NCBI GenBank assembly: GCA_902728285.1
Contig: CACVBU010000028.1
Coordinates: 153,750 to 217,749, forward strand
Direction: 5' to 3'
Length of the DNA: 64,000 nucleotides
DNA from: Clytia hemisphaerica
Taxonomy: Eukaryota > Cnidaria > Hydrozoa > Leptothecata > Clytiidae
Part shown: positions 43,801-55,700 of the stretch, in pieces
Position numbering within the stretch: the first letter of the stretch is position 1
Layout: each line of letters starts with the position of its first letter
The notes under the pieces: model-generated
The model's database searches: none
What the model was told of the DNA's origin: nothing
Seen by the model: the letters and a program-made list of their open reading frames with translations, nothing else
Translations under genes and position numbers: made by a program

Positions 43801-44406
43801 GGGAAATTATAACAATAAAAATGAAAAAAAATGAGAATGATTTTGAAATATTGATAAATAAAAATCTCTTAAATTTTGAATGAAAAAATCTATTTGTCTT
43901 ATTTTGTAGGTTAGTAGAAGAAAAATTTTCATAATTAAGGCTGGAATCAAGTCTGAATCTCTTGGTCTCTGGTATAATTTACAGAATAGAAATATTCCTA
44001 TCTTCTTTCGGCAACCGGCAATATCAATAAGTACTTTCGCTTTCGATTTTAATTATGTGCAAGAAAACAGAATTTCGAAAACGGTAAAAGTGGTTTATTG
44101 AATATTTCAATATGTTTCAATTTTATTGTAGAGTTTGTTAGATATGTCAAATGACATTTTTTATATAGATTTATGTGAGAAATTTTGGGTAGGAGTTTTT
44201 TTACTGTCAACTGTAGGTCGGTCGAAATGTGGACATCTCTCATCTAATTCTAATAGGAAGTTATATCGGATCGCCCAAAGTTACCTTCATTTTTTTCTTT
44301 TTTTTCTTATCCACAGATTTCTGATAGTCACCCCGGAATGAGACGGGGGTTCGGTTATTATCAGTTAGGGTCAGTGTTTGACTCAAGAGTCACAATAATC
44401 AATATA
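43801..44406. other. Intergenic, nothing recognised
   Basis: AT-rich. Short open frames on both strands overlap each other and show no motif. Confidence 0.4.
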
Positions 44407-44727
44407 CTCTTAGGTTCCAAATAAACGGGGGGGTTCGAATAAACGGGGGGGGGTTGGAAATTTTCTAGATTTTAATAAACGGGGGGGACCTAATTGCCGG
44501 GGGGGACCTAATTGCCGGGGGGGTTGGAAATTGTACTTCTGAAACCCAAAAATAAGGTAAAAATAGGCTAAAATCAGGCTATTTAGAGCAAAATAAGGGG
44601 CCTTCTCTTTGACAGCTGAAAATATTCTTAGAGATTAATAAACGGGGGGGTCCTAATAAGGTCCGGGGGTTGGAAAATTTTCAAAAAATTAACAAGCGGG
44701 GGGGCCCGTTCATTTGGAACCTAAGAG
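44407..44727. mobile_element. TA-flanked MITE with G-run ends, 321 bp
   Basis: CTCTTAGGTTCCAAATAAAC then a G run mirrors CCCGTTCATTTGGAACCTAA then GAG. TA lies at 44405-44406 and 44728-44729. Inside, AATAAACGGGGGGG and CCTAATTGCCGGGGGG motifs repeat. Confidence 0.8.
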
Positions 44728-44879
44728 TAAGGGCCGAAGGCCCTCTTAGGGGCACTCATACCCAGTGACTAAACATAGGACTGCGCAGAAGCCCTTTTAG
44801 TGGCACCGGTAGGGTTGAGAGTTCCACCTATTTATAGAGAATTGCCAGTTCAATATAATATGTTATGAATTGCGTGATT

Positions 44880-45115
44880 TTGCTGTGCGACGATGGCTCA
44901 ACGGACAAGCAATAAGGCGCTGTTGGTTTCCGAATCCGAAGGTCTTTCTTTGAAGGTGGTTTCGAACCCCGCACAGTGCGATGATGTGGATGGTAAAAAT
45001 ATGATACAGGTATGAAAACTTAGTCAGAATTGAGAAACTAAGTCTCAGAAACTCATCAGACAGTCAGAAAAGAGAAAGACAGGATCAGAGATAAGAAAAT
45101 AAAATAAAAAAATGA
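44880..45115 (+). mobile_element. tRNA-Leu-like SINE candidate
   Basis: TGTGCG near 44884 can pair with CGCACA near 44973. Between them are an A-box-like TGGCTCAACGG, AAGGCGCTG as in leucine tRNAs, a long variable region, and GGTTTCGAACCCC as the T arm. The body continues about 135 bp and ends A-rich (AAAATAAAATAAAAAAATG). The T arm and anticodon arm are imperfect, so a functional tRNA is unlikely. Confidence 0.6.
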
Positions 45116-45737
45116 AGGTAACTTTCAGTTAGTCACACTAGCGTCCCGCCAAAATGCGTATCAAAGATTAATGCTGCAAAAGCGCTATATCGTTTACCTG
45201 ACTCTCAAGCAAAAAATATGCCGCAAAACTTCTAAAGGGATTCATGAAAAAATAACCTGGCACTTTTAAATGAAATTAACGTTCTCAAAAACTATGAGAA
45301 ATTACCTAAAATTTGAGCCATAGATGAAATAATTTGAGCCAAGCCAACCTTGAGAACTAATTTGAAGATCAGCTTCCCAAGAAAAAGATCTACGGAGGAG
45401 ACACGGAACCCACCTAGATCCGCGCACTGCCGGATAGGCTATTTCCCAGAAATTTTGCCGGACCTCGAACACTGACCCATTTACATGTGCGGAATCGTTT
45501 TTACTTTAGCGTATAAACTAGGCCTTAAAAATCGAAGCGCTGTCTTGGGAATTGAATGACAAATTTTGGTTGGTTGATTTTTGCTGCTGCACATTTTATT
45601 TTGTTTCAAACTTTCAAGTTTTAATTAATTGTCTTGCGAACTTGATTCAGGTAACTCTCACCATTGTTGTTGCAAATACATCCTGTAGATGACTGATGTT
45701 GTTTTTTCGGAATGCTAGATTTCCTAGTGTGACTAAC

Positions 45738-45995
45738 TGACTTAAGTCCGGTGTCAGTCCGCTGTTGCATATAGGGAATTTTGGACGCCGGACATTTATG
45801 AAACAAAAAATTAAGAAACACCAGACGCACCAAACTGGTCATGTCAGGTGTTTTGATTGTCCGGTGGGAAAAAATATCCTTCTCTGACACCGGACATCCG
45901 ACTTCCTTAAGTCCGGTGTAGAAATTATCCGGTGGTAAAAAAAATTCTCATTTTACACCGGACTTTTGTGTGTCCAGTGTTCGTTAAGTCCGGTG
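45738..45995. repeat. Repeat cluster of TCCGGTG / CACCGGA motifs
   Basis: TTAAGTCCGGTG occurs three times in direct orientation (about 45742, 45906, 45983), and CACCGGAC or GCCGGAC in the other orientation at about 45788, 45888 and 45955. The central part 45858-45930 can fold. It is probably a MITE remnant; the borders are unclear. Confidence 0.5.
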
Positions 45996-46367
45996 CGTCG
46001 GCAGGGTCCTAATAGAATATAAACCTTATTTTGAGCAACTTTTAGGCGTGAGAAGATAAAATATCCAACCAAGGGTTTTCAAGGGATTCATCCCCCTGCT
46101 TACAGAGTGCCCCCCAAACCGTTTTTGAAATTTTGGTACTTGACATTCGATTGTTAATCGATAAGTGGTTGTTCAATTACTTCGATCATTATCGATTACT
46201 TCGGTAATCCAATTTATCGATTAGTACCGTCTGGACTTAACCAGACGGTGTCAATCGAACGAATCAAACACCAAAACAATTGAACGGAATTGAACACAAT
46301 CGAATAATTGCAATTTGATTGTCAAGCGCAATCAAATTACAATCCAATATTAACGATATATTATTAT

Positions 46368-46765
46368 TTTGATTTTCCTGGAGTATTTCCAGAAGACTAT
46401 CACTGCAAAAAGATTTTAGGATCATGTCTATTGCCATTTTTAAGATTTTTCCAGTCAAAAATTGGATTTTTGATTGAAATATTGCATTTTAGCAAGAATT
46501 TCAATTCCAAAATGGTGGATTTACCCAAATCCCAAGCTCAGATGACTTTGATTTTCCTGCAGTATTTCCAGAATACTATCACTGCAAGAAAATTCGGGCC
46601 CATGTCTATTGTCATTTTAGAGATTTTTTCAGTCCAAATTTGTTTTTTTTTACGCCTAAAAGATTTTATTTCCATAATGGGGGACATAGACGCATCCCAG
46701 ACCCAAATGATTTTGATTTCCCTGGAGTATCTCCAGAGTACTATCACTGCAATAAAAATTTCAAT
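46368..46765 (+). repeat. Three imperfect tandem units of about 165-180 bp
   Basis: TTTGATTTTCCTGGAGTATT then TCCAGAAGACTATCACTGCA recurs with changes at about 46368, 46549 and 46713. Intervening sequence also matches (ATGTCTATTGCCATTTTTAAG-like, TTTTTCCAGTC). The open frame here and its antisense are repeat by-products. Confidence 0.7.
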
Positions 46766-47699
46766 CAGCATTTAAACTCAGTTCGTAGAAGCTTGCCTTA
46801 AAAAATGCTATATTTTGATAAATCTGATTTTTTTTTGCTAAAAAGCGATTTTTGAAGACGCCATTATGATTTTTTGAAAAAAGTGAAAATCTTGAAATTC
46901 ATTTTGCTTAAAGACTTTACTGAAGACTTACATCTCTGAAAATTTCAGTCGTGTGAATCAATTAGTTTAAAGTTTATGAACTTGCAAAATTGGCCTTAAA
47001 AAGCATTTTGCTACCCAAAATTGGCTTAAAACAGCTCGTTTAGGGCTCCAACGGGCACAATTTTCAATCTAATATGATTACTTTGTTGTTTCTTCATAAA
47101 ATTTAGTACAGCAAGTGAAAAAAACAGTTTTGACATATTTACAGGCCTGAAAAGGCCAGAAAATGCCATGTTTTCCAATTTTTGCCTGTAGTGCGAATCA
47201 GTACCCCCAGGGGGGTTCAGCCAATTTTGGACTTCTGACCTTAAAAATTGCGCAGAATGCATCACAATAGGTTAAATTTTCATAAAAAACACTACATCTT
47301 GAATTTGAGCAAGTTTTGGAAGAGATATGAAGAATAAACCTCAAAAAAGCCCCCCCCCCCCCGGGCAGTTTTTTGGGCTGGAATTTGTCAAAAATGCATA
47401 AAATTAAAAAAAAATTTTTTAAATATCTTTTATCATTATATGGAACAGAAAAAACACCAGGTGAAGAAGATCTGAAGATACCCCGCAAAAAAGTTACTCT
47501 ACCCCCTACCCCTACTTTAATATAGATTAGCTATCAATTTTAATTGATGATCGATATTTCATCAACTGTCTGGTTAGTTAGATGTATCTTTGGTTCAAAT
47601 TTGGTGAAGATTTGACATGTACTTTTAATATTATAGTGATTAAATGATTCATGATGTCCACCAAACAGTCTAAACTTCTATATCATCATCTTGAGCTTC

Positions 47700-48048
47700 G
47701 AAAAGTGCAAAAAGTGGACTAGCTGTTTCTGGCTGAAAAACACTATGTTTAAGGGTCAATATCTTGAGTTAGGTACAAAAATCACCTATACTCGCAACAT
47801 ATCTCTAATCTTAATTTGTTGAGAGCTTTCCAAAAATATACAACAGTCTCCTCTTTTCTCAAGCTAAAATTTTCATTAAATTTTGACCCTATGATTTTTG
47901 CCTGAGACTGTCATATTTGTCCGAAAACACACCGAAGTATCAGAAAAAAAATTAAATGTTGTTTATGATTTCCTTACCCCTTACCTTTCCAAAAATGTAT
48001 AACAAGTGCTTGAACTAAAGCAGCGATTTTACAAATTTCTCCCTACTA
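47700..48048 (+). mobile_element. Solo right arm of the 34834-35519 palindrome family
   Basis: It matches the loop and right arm of the palindrome (AGCTGTTTCTGGCTGAAAAAC-like, ATCTTGAGTTAGGTA, GAGAGCTTTCCAAAAATATA, TTTTTGCCTGAGACTGTC, ATGTATAACAAGTGCTT), ending at the same terminus CCCTACTA. The opposite arm is missing. Confidence 0.85.
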
Positions 48049-48059
48049 TACAGTCCCTC

Positions 48060-49660
48060 TTTTTTATTTCATTAAAAACGCCAAATTTTCAAGGTTTTTG
48101 TGACATTTTTAAGTCATGTTACAAAATTATCCATAACTTTTTGATACTATATGATATGGAAAGTCAACCTAAATGATGGTTAAGTAGATAGACAGGAGGT
48201 GGAAAATCTTGTGACAGTTTTTCTAAACTCTTTAACTAAGTCAGGTAACGATTGAAAGAAGCTTGCCAAGCTTTGGATAATGATGTAACATCTAAATTTT
48301 TCAAATTTTTGGATAATGGTACCCAGAACTTAATATTCCTTTGACATGGGGTAGTGGAACCTTTTGCAATCAAATAAGGGGTTTTTTCCCATATAATTTT
48401 CAAGAAATATTGTTACAAGAGCTACCGGATAACGCTGTAACATGGGTCAAAGCTTGAAGACAGAGGGTTACGTTATCCATTTTTTGGCAATAAATCAGAA
48501 TAAATGTCATGCATGTTGTTAAAATAAGGATACCAATTTTTCATCATTAAAACAAGTGAATAGTTTCTAATGTTAATTTCAAGTATACTTCATTGTCTTG
48601 GATAACATTGTAACATCAAAACAAGGTCATTTTCCAGATCCTTCGAAAGGGCCTACTAATTGATGGCGAACATCAAAATCTATTAACATGTTTATTTTCC
48701 CAGAATTTCCTAACTTATTCCTAAGTAAATATTTCCTAATTTATTATACCATATTCAGAAACAAATTATTTCTCGGTCTTTATGATTCAATGATTATCCA
48801 AAATGAGAAAATAACTATAAAATATAGACCTTAGAGTGGATAAAATATTATGGAGTTTCTACTATATGCCATATATAGTTTCATATAATATACCTTTAAT
48901 AAGTTCAATAAAGAGTTATTTTCAGCGATTTTAAGGCTGTGTTAGAGAGCACTGCTATATGTTACAAGTTATCCAAGTACTGTCTATTAACTACGGATGA
49001 AGTATACTTACATAAGCTTTAAAACCAATGCAATAATGTAAAATATAGATGCCTATATCCTTGTGTGGTCACATATTGTACTTTGTTACAATATTATCCA
49101 TAGAGCGTGAAATAATGAATTTCTGATCAAAAAAGAGAATTAACATTAAATTGATGATTATGGTTGTACTATATTCAATTTTTAGCTCTTAGTAATGTTC
49201 CTAACTTATTTTATCAACATTCACATATTTAACACATGTGTTACTTCATTATCCAAAGTTACATTGATTATTATCCAGATCTTGTTATATAATGAAAACC
49301 TCAATATTTTGACCATACAAGCTTTTAAGAGACATTGTTATGGAATTATCCACAAAATTCCATTACTTAGATCCCACAAAATCATGACTTATTAGCAAAA
49401 AAGTGATTTTTACCATTTTTTAAGGTGTCACAAAACTTGACGTTTTTAATGAACATGTCCAAATGCTGCTGTATCTCTGTGTTTTTTGGTTTGAGGAGAT
49501 TACAGCATATTCTTGCAACCTATAAGAAAGGCTTGAAGATTGTCGCTGTGATATTTTGAAATTAGGTGTCAAAACCTTAAATAAAGTCTTTTTAATGACC
49601 TTTTCTGTGGCAAGATGAGTATGGATGTGACGCCTTAAATCAGTACTCACAGTTCTTGCA
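48060..49660. other. Intergenic with scattered GGATAA-TGTAACAT motifs, no gene recognised
   Basis: GGATAATGATGTAACATC, GGATAACGCTGTAACATG and GGATAACATTGTAACATC occur at about 48277, 48428 and 48599, with ATTATCCA-type inverses further right. This suggests a decayed repeat. A minus-strand frame at 49420-49650 includes STDLRRHIHTH, which resembles half a C2H2 finger but has a stop in place of the CxxC half. Confidence 0.45.
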
Positions 49661-51746
49661 TCTCAGATGGATTTTTTAAAGCAAATTCTATTTTTTTCAA
49701 TAATTTTCTTTACAATTTCATGTCTCATTGAAACAGTTAAAGCATGGCAAAGTTGTCTGCCTCTGGAGAGTGGCTTTTGGCAGAGTCAACCGTTCCAAAT
49801 TGTGGTCCTGTGGAGTTACAAAATAATTCTAAACTTCGTTCTTGTAAGTATTAAAGCATATTAAATCCGAGCTAAAATACTGTTTGTACAAGTCAAAAAT
49901 CCTGTACATAAATACAAAATATGTCTCAAAACTTTGCGAACTCTTGACCTCAAAACTATTTTCCAGTTCCCATTCTTCGTATGATCCTATTAGTTACTCC
50001 TTGATAGAGAAGAACATTTTGAAAGAGTCTTGACGATTTTCTAAGAATTGAGATAATCAACTTCAAGGGTTTAATTTCCTGATAATTTTTGAACAAAAAA
50101 CGTAGGAATTATTATTTATCATTATGAATTAATTTATTTGTTAATGCAGGTCAGGTTCTATCTACAAAATTATATACAATTCTAATTGACAGAAAAAACT
50201 GATGTGGACCTGTAGGCTAAAAAATGAAAAAATAAAGTGACCACTGCAAAGACAAAGCGTCTGATTACATGCAAAACTTGAGAAGTTAGGATAAGGTTTA
50301 GTTTTATTTTAGTTGGGGGTCGATACTAAAATTATGATATTTAGTGGTACGTGATGGTATACCAAAAAATCTTAAAAATTATTTTAGTACAACGGGGTAC
50401 TAAGATACCAAAAAGATGGTATCTAGACTAAAATTTGAGATTTTTTTAGTAAATTGGTACTAAAATTTGTAATTTTCATAATTCAAGAATCGTTTTCAGA
50501 ATTTTTAGGGAATTTTTCAGAATTTTTGCAATTTTTCAAAAAAATTAAAATTTTCTCAGGTAAATAAAGTTTCTCAAGTTCAATTATTTTTGCATTCAGT
50601 CAAATGTCTTTAAATTTTGTTCAATTCATAAACATTGTTTAAAATTATAAATTTTTTAGAAAAATTAATATTATGTTGCAAAAATCAGCGCAATGGTCCA
50701 GAGATGACAAAATTTGTTCCTAAAAGACCAAAATTGGGGGTGGTCTTTGTGTCTAAATGTATCTAAAAAACTATAGTACATGGGTACTAAAACACCACAT
50801 CTCTAAAATGGGGTGGTGGTATGCAAGAAATTCTCGAACACTCTTTAGTACTCATATATGTCTGAGGTTTTATTTATAAGTAGGGTATGTATTATTAAGG
50901 CAAGTAATAAATAAAATATTCAAGGTTTAAAGGATTGATGCCTTGTATAGTACTGGAAAAATTTTTCTGGAATTAAAGCAAGAAAGTTGTGAGAGTTTGG
51001 AGGCAAAAATGCTTGGATGTAATTTTGGAAGAATTGAATAAATAATATGAATAATATCATACATAGGATCCATCCCCCCCCCCAGAGAAAGAAATTTTGT
51101 CGCCATTTTCAGCCATTTTAACTTTCAGAAATACAAAATTTTTCCCATTGCGTGGGATACAAACATCACAGTGGCTTAAAAATGAGAAAACATACTTTTG
51201 GAACCCCTGAGACTCAAGGGGATATTCCACGCTCATTCTTAGCTGGTTTACCTTTTAACCCGTTAAGTGCCACTGGAATTATATGAGATTGACATGTCTG
51301 GATGATAGAATGGTTGGTTGTAAAATTATCAAAATTATCAGCCAATTAAAGGGTCCTCCTTTACACAAAAATTGAAAATTCAACCTTTCTCCTTTTGTCG
51401 ACAGATTTCCTTGAAATCTTTGAAAACTAGCAGAAAGTTTGTAGTATATAAAAATCTCTTGAAACCCTCGAAAATTATAGTCAAAAATTACACCCTTGAA
51501 TTTGTTGAAAAAGAAGTGCTGGCCGCCATGGAAGTATTTTCCCGGGAATGACAAAAGAGTAAAAAATCCCTTTTTGTATTTTTAACAATAAAGAAATTAA
51601 AAAGGGGGTAACTCAAAGTTGGGGGGTTACTTTAGAATTCTAAAAATTTTGAGGGTACCAAAATGATTGGGGGTACCTACATTTTTTGGGGGTACCTATA
51701 CCCTGGAGGACCCTATGTCATAGGGGTGTTATGATTATCTTTTGGT
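49661..51746. other. Intergenic, nothing definite
   Basis: AT-rich. The 50290-50870 segment is rich in GGTACTAAAAT-like motifs on both strands. About 51060-51080 and 51600-51720 carry C or G runs with repeated GGGGGTACC. No gene was seen. Confidence 0.4.
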
Positions 51747-51747
51747 A

Positions 51748-52024
51748 CACTTTTTTTTTTTATAAGAACAATTTTATAAGAACAATGAGGCTCAAAAATG
51801 CCAAAAAATAAGAACAATTTAAGAACAATCCTGAGCCTGGAGTTGCTGAGTTTTAGGTAAAATAAGGGCCAAATTAATGAAATTAGGGCTCAAACCCAAA
51901 AATACCCCCAAATTTGCCCTAAAAATAAGAACAGGATAAGAACAATTTGAGGCTCGAAGTGCCAAAAAAATAAGAACAGCCGAGCCTCGACAAAAATTTA
52001 CTGGTTCTTATAAAAAAAAAAGTG
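51748..52024. mobile_element. TA-flanked poly-T MITE, AAGAAC variant, 277 bp
   Basis: CAC + T run + ATAAGAACAA mirrors GTTCTTATA + A run + GTG. TA lies at 51746-51747 and 52025-52026. Many internal TAAGAACAA units and GAGGCTC motifs parallel the copy at 7826-8107. Confidence 0.8.
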
Positions 52025-52049
52025 TAGTCTAACAGGATCACTCACTTCT

Positions 52050-52165
52050 ACAATCAGTGCCATAACATATTGGCACTTTTGGCTAATTTACCATTTTTCG
52101 AAAATTGAAGTTCGAGCGAGAATGTCAATTTCAGGCCTTCAACTTGATTTCATCAATTATTAGAC
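52050..52165 (+). repeat. Dispersed repeat; empty-site counterpart of 29168-29508
   Basis: CAATCAGTGCCATAACATAT then TGGCACTTTTGGCTAATTTA continues into sequence shared with 31497-31604. It joins the two flanks of the MITE at 29168-29508 without the insertion, apart from one base change. Confidence 0.85.
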
Positions 52166-52731
52166 TTTTAAGGAAAATATTTTTCAAAATCCTTGATTTT
52201 TTTAACTGCTTTTGCAATCGAGGCCATTTTTCGAGGACATGTATATGCATATTGGACTATTAAAATAAAGCAATTTAACCCTAATTTTAGAATAGACAGA
52301 AAGATAAAATGATGAAACTCTTATTAATCTCAAAGCCATACATGTCAAACACGAATGAAAGTAACTGAGCCAGCCAGAGATCAGGAAAAAACAAAAAATC
52401 TCAATTTATATAAAAGTGGACTCTTCTTCTGCTAAATGGTTTACAAAGAGGGTGTGGATTGGGTTAACAGCCAAATAATTCAAACGATATGCTTTTTCTA
52501 ATATATGGTCCATGCACCGCAAACTACCTAGGAAATTATATTCCAAAACATTTCGGGCAATTTTGATAAAAGAATTGTTTACATGTATTAAAGCTTCAAC
52601 TTTACAATTAAGATTTTAACCTTTTTGTGTTATTTTATTGTAGCTAGATTTATGATAGTTGAAAATTGTTCGTGTGGAAATATTGATTTTTGATATCGCC
52701 ACAATACATATGTTGTTTTTTTTCATTGTAG
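52166..52731. other. Upstream of the FYVE/ankyrin gene; first exon(s) not identified
   Basis: The first recognised exon starts in phase 1, so at least one upstream exon is expected. A good acceptor (TTTTTTTTCATTGTAG) sits at its edge. If that site is not used, an ATG at 52709 is in frame. I could not choose a start or promoter. Confidence 0.4.
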
Positions 52732-55700
52732 CCTCGTTTTTTGATTCAAGAATATGCTATGAATGTGGTCACAATTTCCGTGCATGTGATTGTAAGGTAA
52801 AGCTTAATTTTAGGAATTATTCCTCTCTCGAGATAACATTCTTTTCTATTGAAGAATTGTTGCAAATATGATATTTAAAAATAACAACTTTACAATAAAA
52901 AGGTAGTATTCTGATAACTATTAAATCTCTTTTTATAGACCTGTTTAAAATGTGGAACACCTTTTATGACATATTTTGGGACTGGCTTCATTAAAGGAAG
53001 GTTAGCGAGGAGACATTTAACTTCATTATCTTTTCTTACTATAATTGTAAAAAAACATTATTAATTATTTAAGGCTGTAAAATGAATGTCCTTTGTCATA
53101 TTGCAGATCTCATTGCAGAGTTTGCGCTTCACCAGTTTGTGTCACCTGTATCGTGGTTATCAAAGGACTTGAAAAGGTGATATTTTGTAGTTGTTTAAGT
53201 GCAGTTTTACATACTTTACATACTTTCTCTCCAGTTTAATAGCACCAGAGATTACTTTAGGATGGTCTGAAAAATAAACTCTTGAAAAGAGGAATGATGA
53301 AGAATGAATCAAAGTAACGCTAGGATGAAGAACTGCAACTCAGTTGGAATCAAAATTTGTATCACAACACATAAAATTAATTTCTTTAAAGAGGGTTTTC
53401 GTTCCAAACCCTTCTGGGTATTATCTACCACTATCCATATAAGCTTAAAAAACGTCTGGAATAAGATTATTAGGTAATAGAACTTGCGATAAAAGAAACA
53501 AAAATTGAGATTGAATGAGCCTCGTGCGTTCCCAGATTATATATTTTTGTTGGTTTGTTTAGTGTTTGTATTTTTGTGATTGCTGTGTTTATGTTTCTGC
53601 TTAGCATTTTAAACTTTATATCTATTGGTTTGTTGGTTCTTTCCTTTTTTTGCATAAAATTCTCATTTCTTGACAGAATCATGTTGGATTGGTTTAATTT
53701 ATATATTTAGAAAAATTCTAAAAAATATAAAATAACTGTATAATTATAAAAATATTAGTCTCTTTTTATGTTTCATTTAGTTTAGCACTTTCCACACTTC
53801 CTCTCCTTGAGGTCACATATCTGACCTTTACTATATTATATACATGATTTGTAGGATTATCAAAACTTCATTAGGTATGTACGCGGTGCCATTTGAAACA
53901 AAAAGAAGAAGAGATATGTACAGAAAAGGCATTATCAGCTATCTGTGAAGATAAATTTGGATTAGGTATGTCCTAGGGGATTGGAAGATTTAATTATGTC
54001 AAATTCTGGTTCCTTTCCATACATTTAAGCGCCTTATACCAAAAAAATTGTTTTCCATATTTTTTTCAGTTAGTCAACAATACTCTTAGGTGTCAGGGGT
54101 ATATATGCGTCTTGTAAGCACGTTGATCATTATCCTATGATAAAGGGTAACTATCTTAGGATTGGATCATGTCGTTTGCATCGGCGTTGTAATGCTTTTT
54201 TGACTTTTTTAGATGATTCATATGCAAATGTTTCGAAACTGAAAACATTATCACAGAAAACTGATGCGCTCTTTGAGGCTGTGAAAAAAGGTTTGATTTT
54301 CTACGAAAAGTCCTCATTTTTATCTCTTTTCGTTCATGTTGCTGCATGTTCTGGTTCTTAACGTTATTATTATATCAAACCAACATTTATATCATAATCC
54401 AAAACAATATATGTAAAGCTTCATTAAATTCATTCGTTTTACAGAATTCTTTACTTTTTTATTTCAGGTTTAGACCATGTGATGTTGACGTTGTTTAACA
54501 GTGGGTGCAGTGTGGACAGTGTTGGTATGCTTGTCTTCTAACCGTACTCAATTTGTCAGTCGCTTTTTTAAAGATTTCCTTTTGTTTTTAAAAAGGAAAT
54601 AACAAATATTTACTTTTTCTTTACAGACTTCAAACAAAACACACCATTGTTTTATGCTGCAGAGGGAGGCTATTTACAGTGCATCGTTCTCTTGTTGGTG
54701 AGTGTTTTCCTTGACATACAAATTTTCTCTATCTAAACTATATCATCACTATCTACATACTTACATAAGTTAAGTAACAGCTTTTATCTCTCCTTATAGC
54801 GGCTGAGTAGAAGAAGCGTCAGACCTTTTTATCTGTTATAACCTCTTGTGAATTTTAATCTTTCAGGAAAAAGGTGCCAATATCAATGCAAAAAATAATG
54901 TAAGATTTTTAGACAGATTTTTTTATTTGTGCTTCTAAAAATAAATTTAATGAAAGGAAGAATTCAAACAGTTTTTACCGGAATCCTGAAATTGTATTCA
55001 TTTCTCTCTGATAGTCGTCCATTTTTAATTTATGAAGACTGCTTTTAAAGGATATATGTGGTATTATACGCTTTTGCACTTGACAATAGGTTGGCTGGAC
55101 TCCATTACATGCAGTTTCTTGGTAATTATTTCTAATTTTTTAATACCGTTATATTCACCTTAGTGATAGTAAATAATTAATCTTAATCTTGAAAGAATCT
55201 CATCAGTTGTTGTTTATTTATATTAGATTTTCTTTTCTATCTTCGAATTTCAGGAAAGGCAAATTAGAAAATTACACTGAATGTGCCAAATACTTGATCG
55301 AGGTCGGTTATTGTTATTTTCTTATATTTATTTGAGCTTGTTTTTTAACTGTTACTATTAATTGCAGTTAGACCGAAAGTAATAATAACCCTCAAATAAA
55401 GATGATATCTTTCCATCTTGTATTACGTTAAAAACCCGAAAAGCTTGAATTCACCGATCGTTTGGCTCTTGCTCGTTGTAGACCTTAATGTGTAAGAATA
55501 GGAGCCGGCTTAATAATTTATTTCTCCTTTTTACGTTAAGATGGGAGCCGACGTGCTTTGTGAAAGTAATACCAAAGAGACAGCAGGCGATGTTGCACAA
55601 CGATGCCATTCCAACGCTGATCTCGTGCAAATTCTCAAAGCTGCAGAAGGTTCCTTTGATTCTTTTCACAGTAATAGTATTACAAACTCAAAATTTACTT

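Noticed and set aside
49420..49660. C2H2 zinc-finger half (STDLRRHIHTH) on the minus strand
   Set aside because: A stop lies where the CxxC half should be, and no further fingers or linkers follow.
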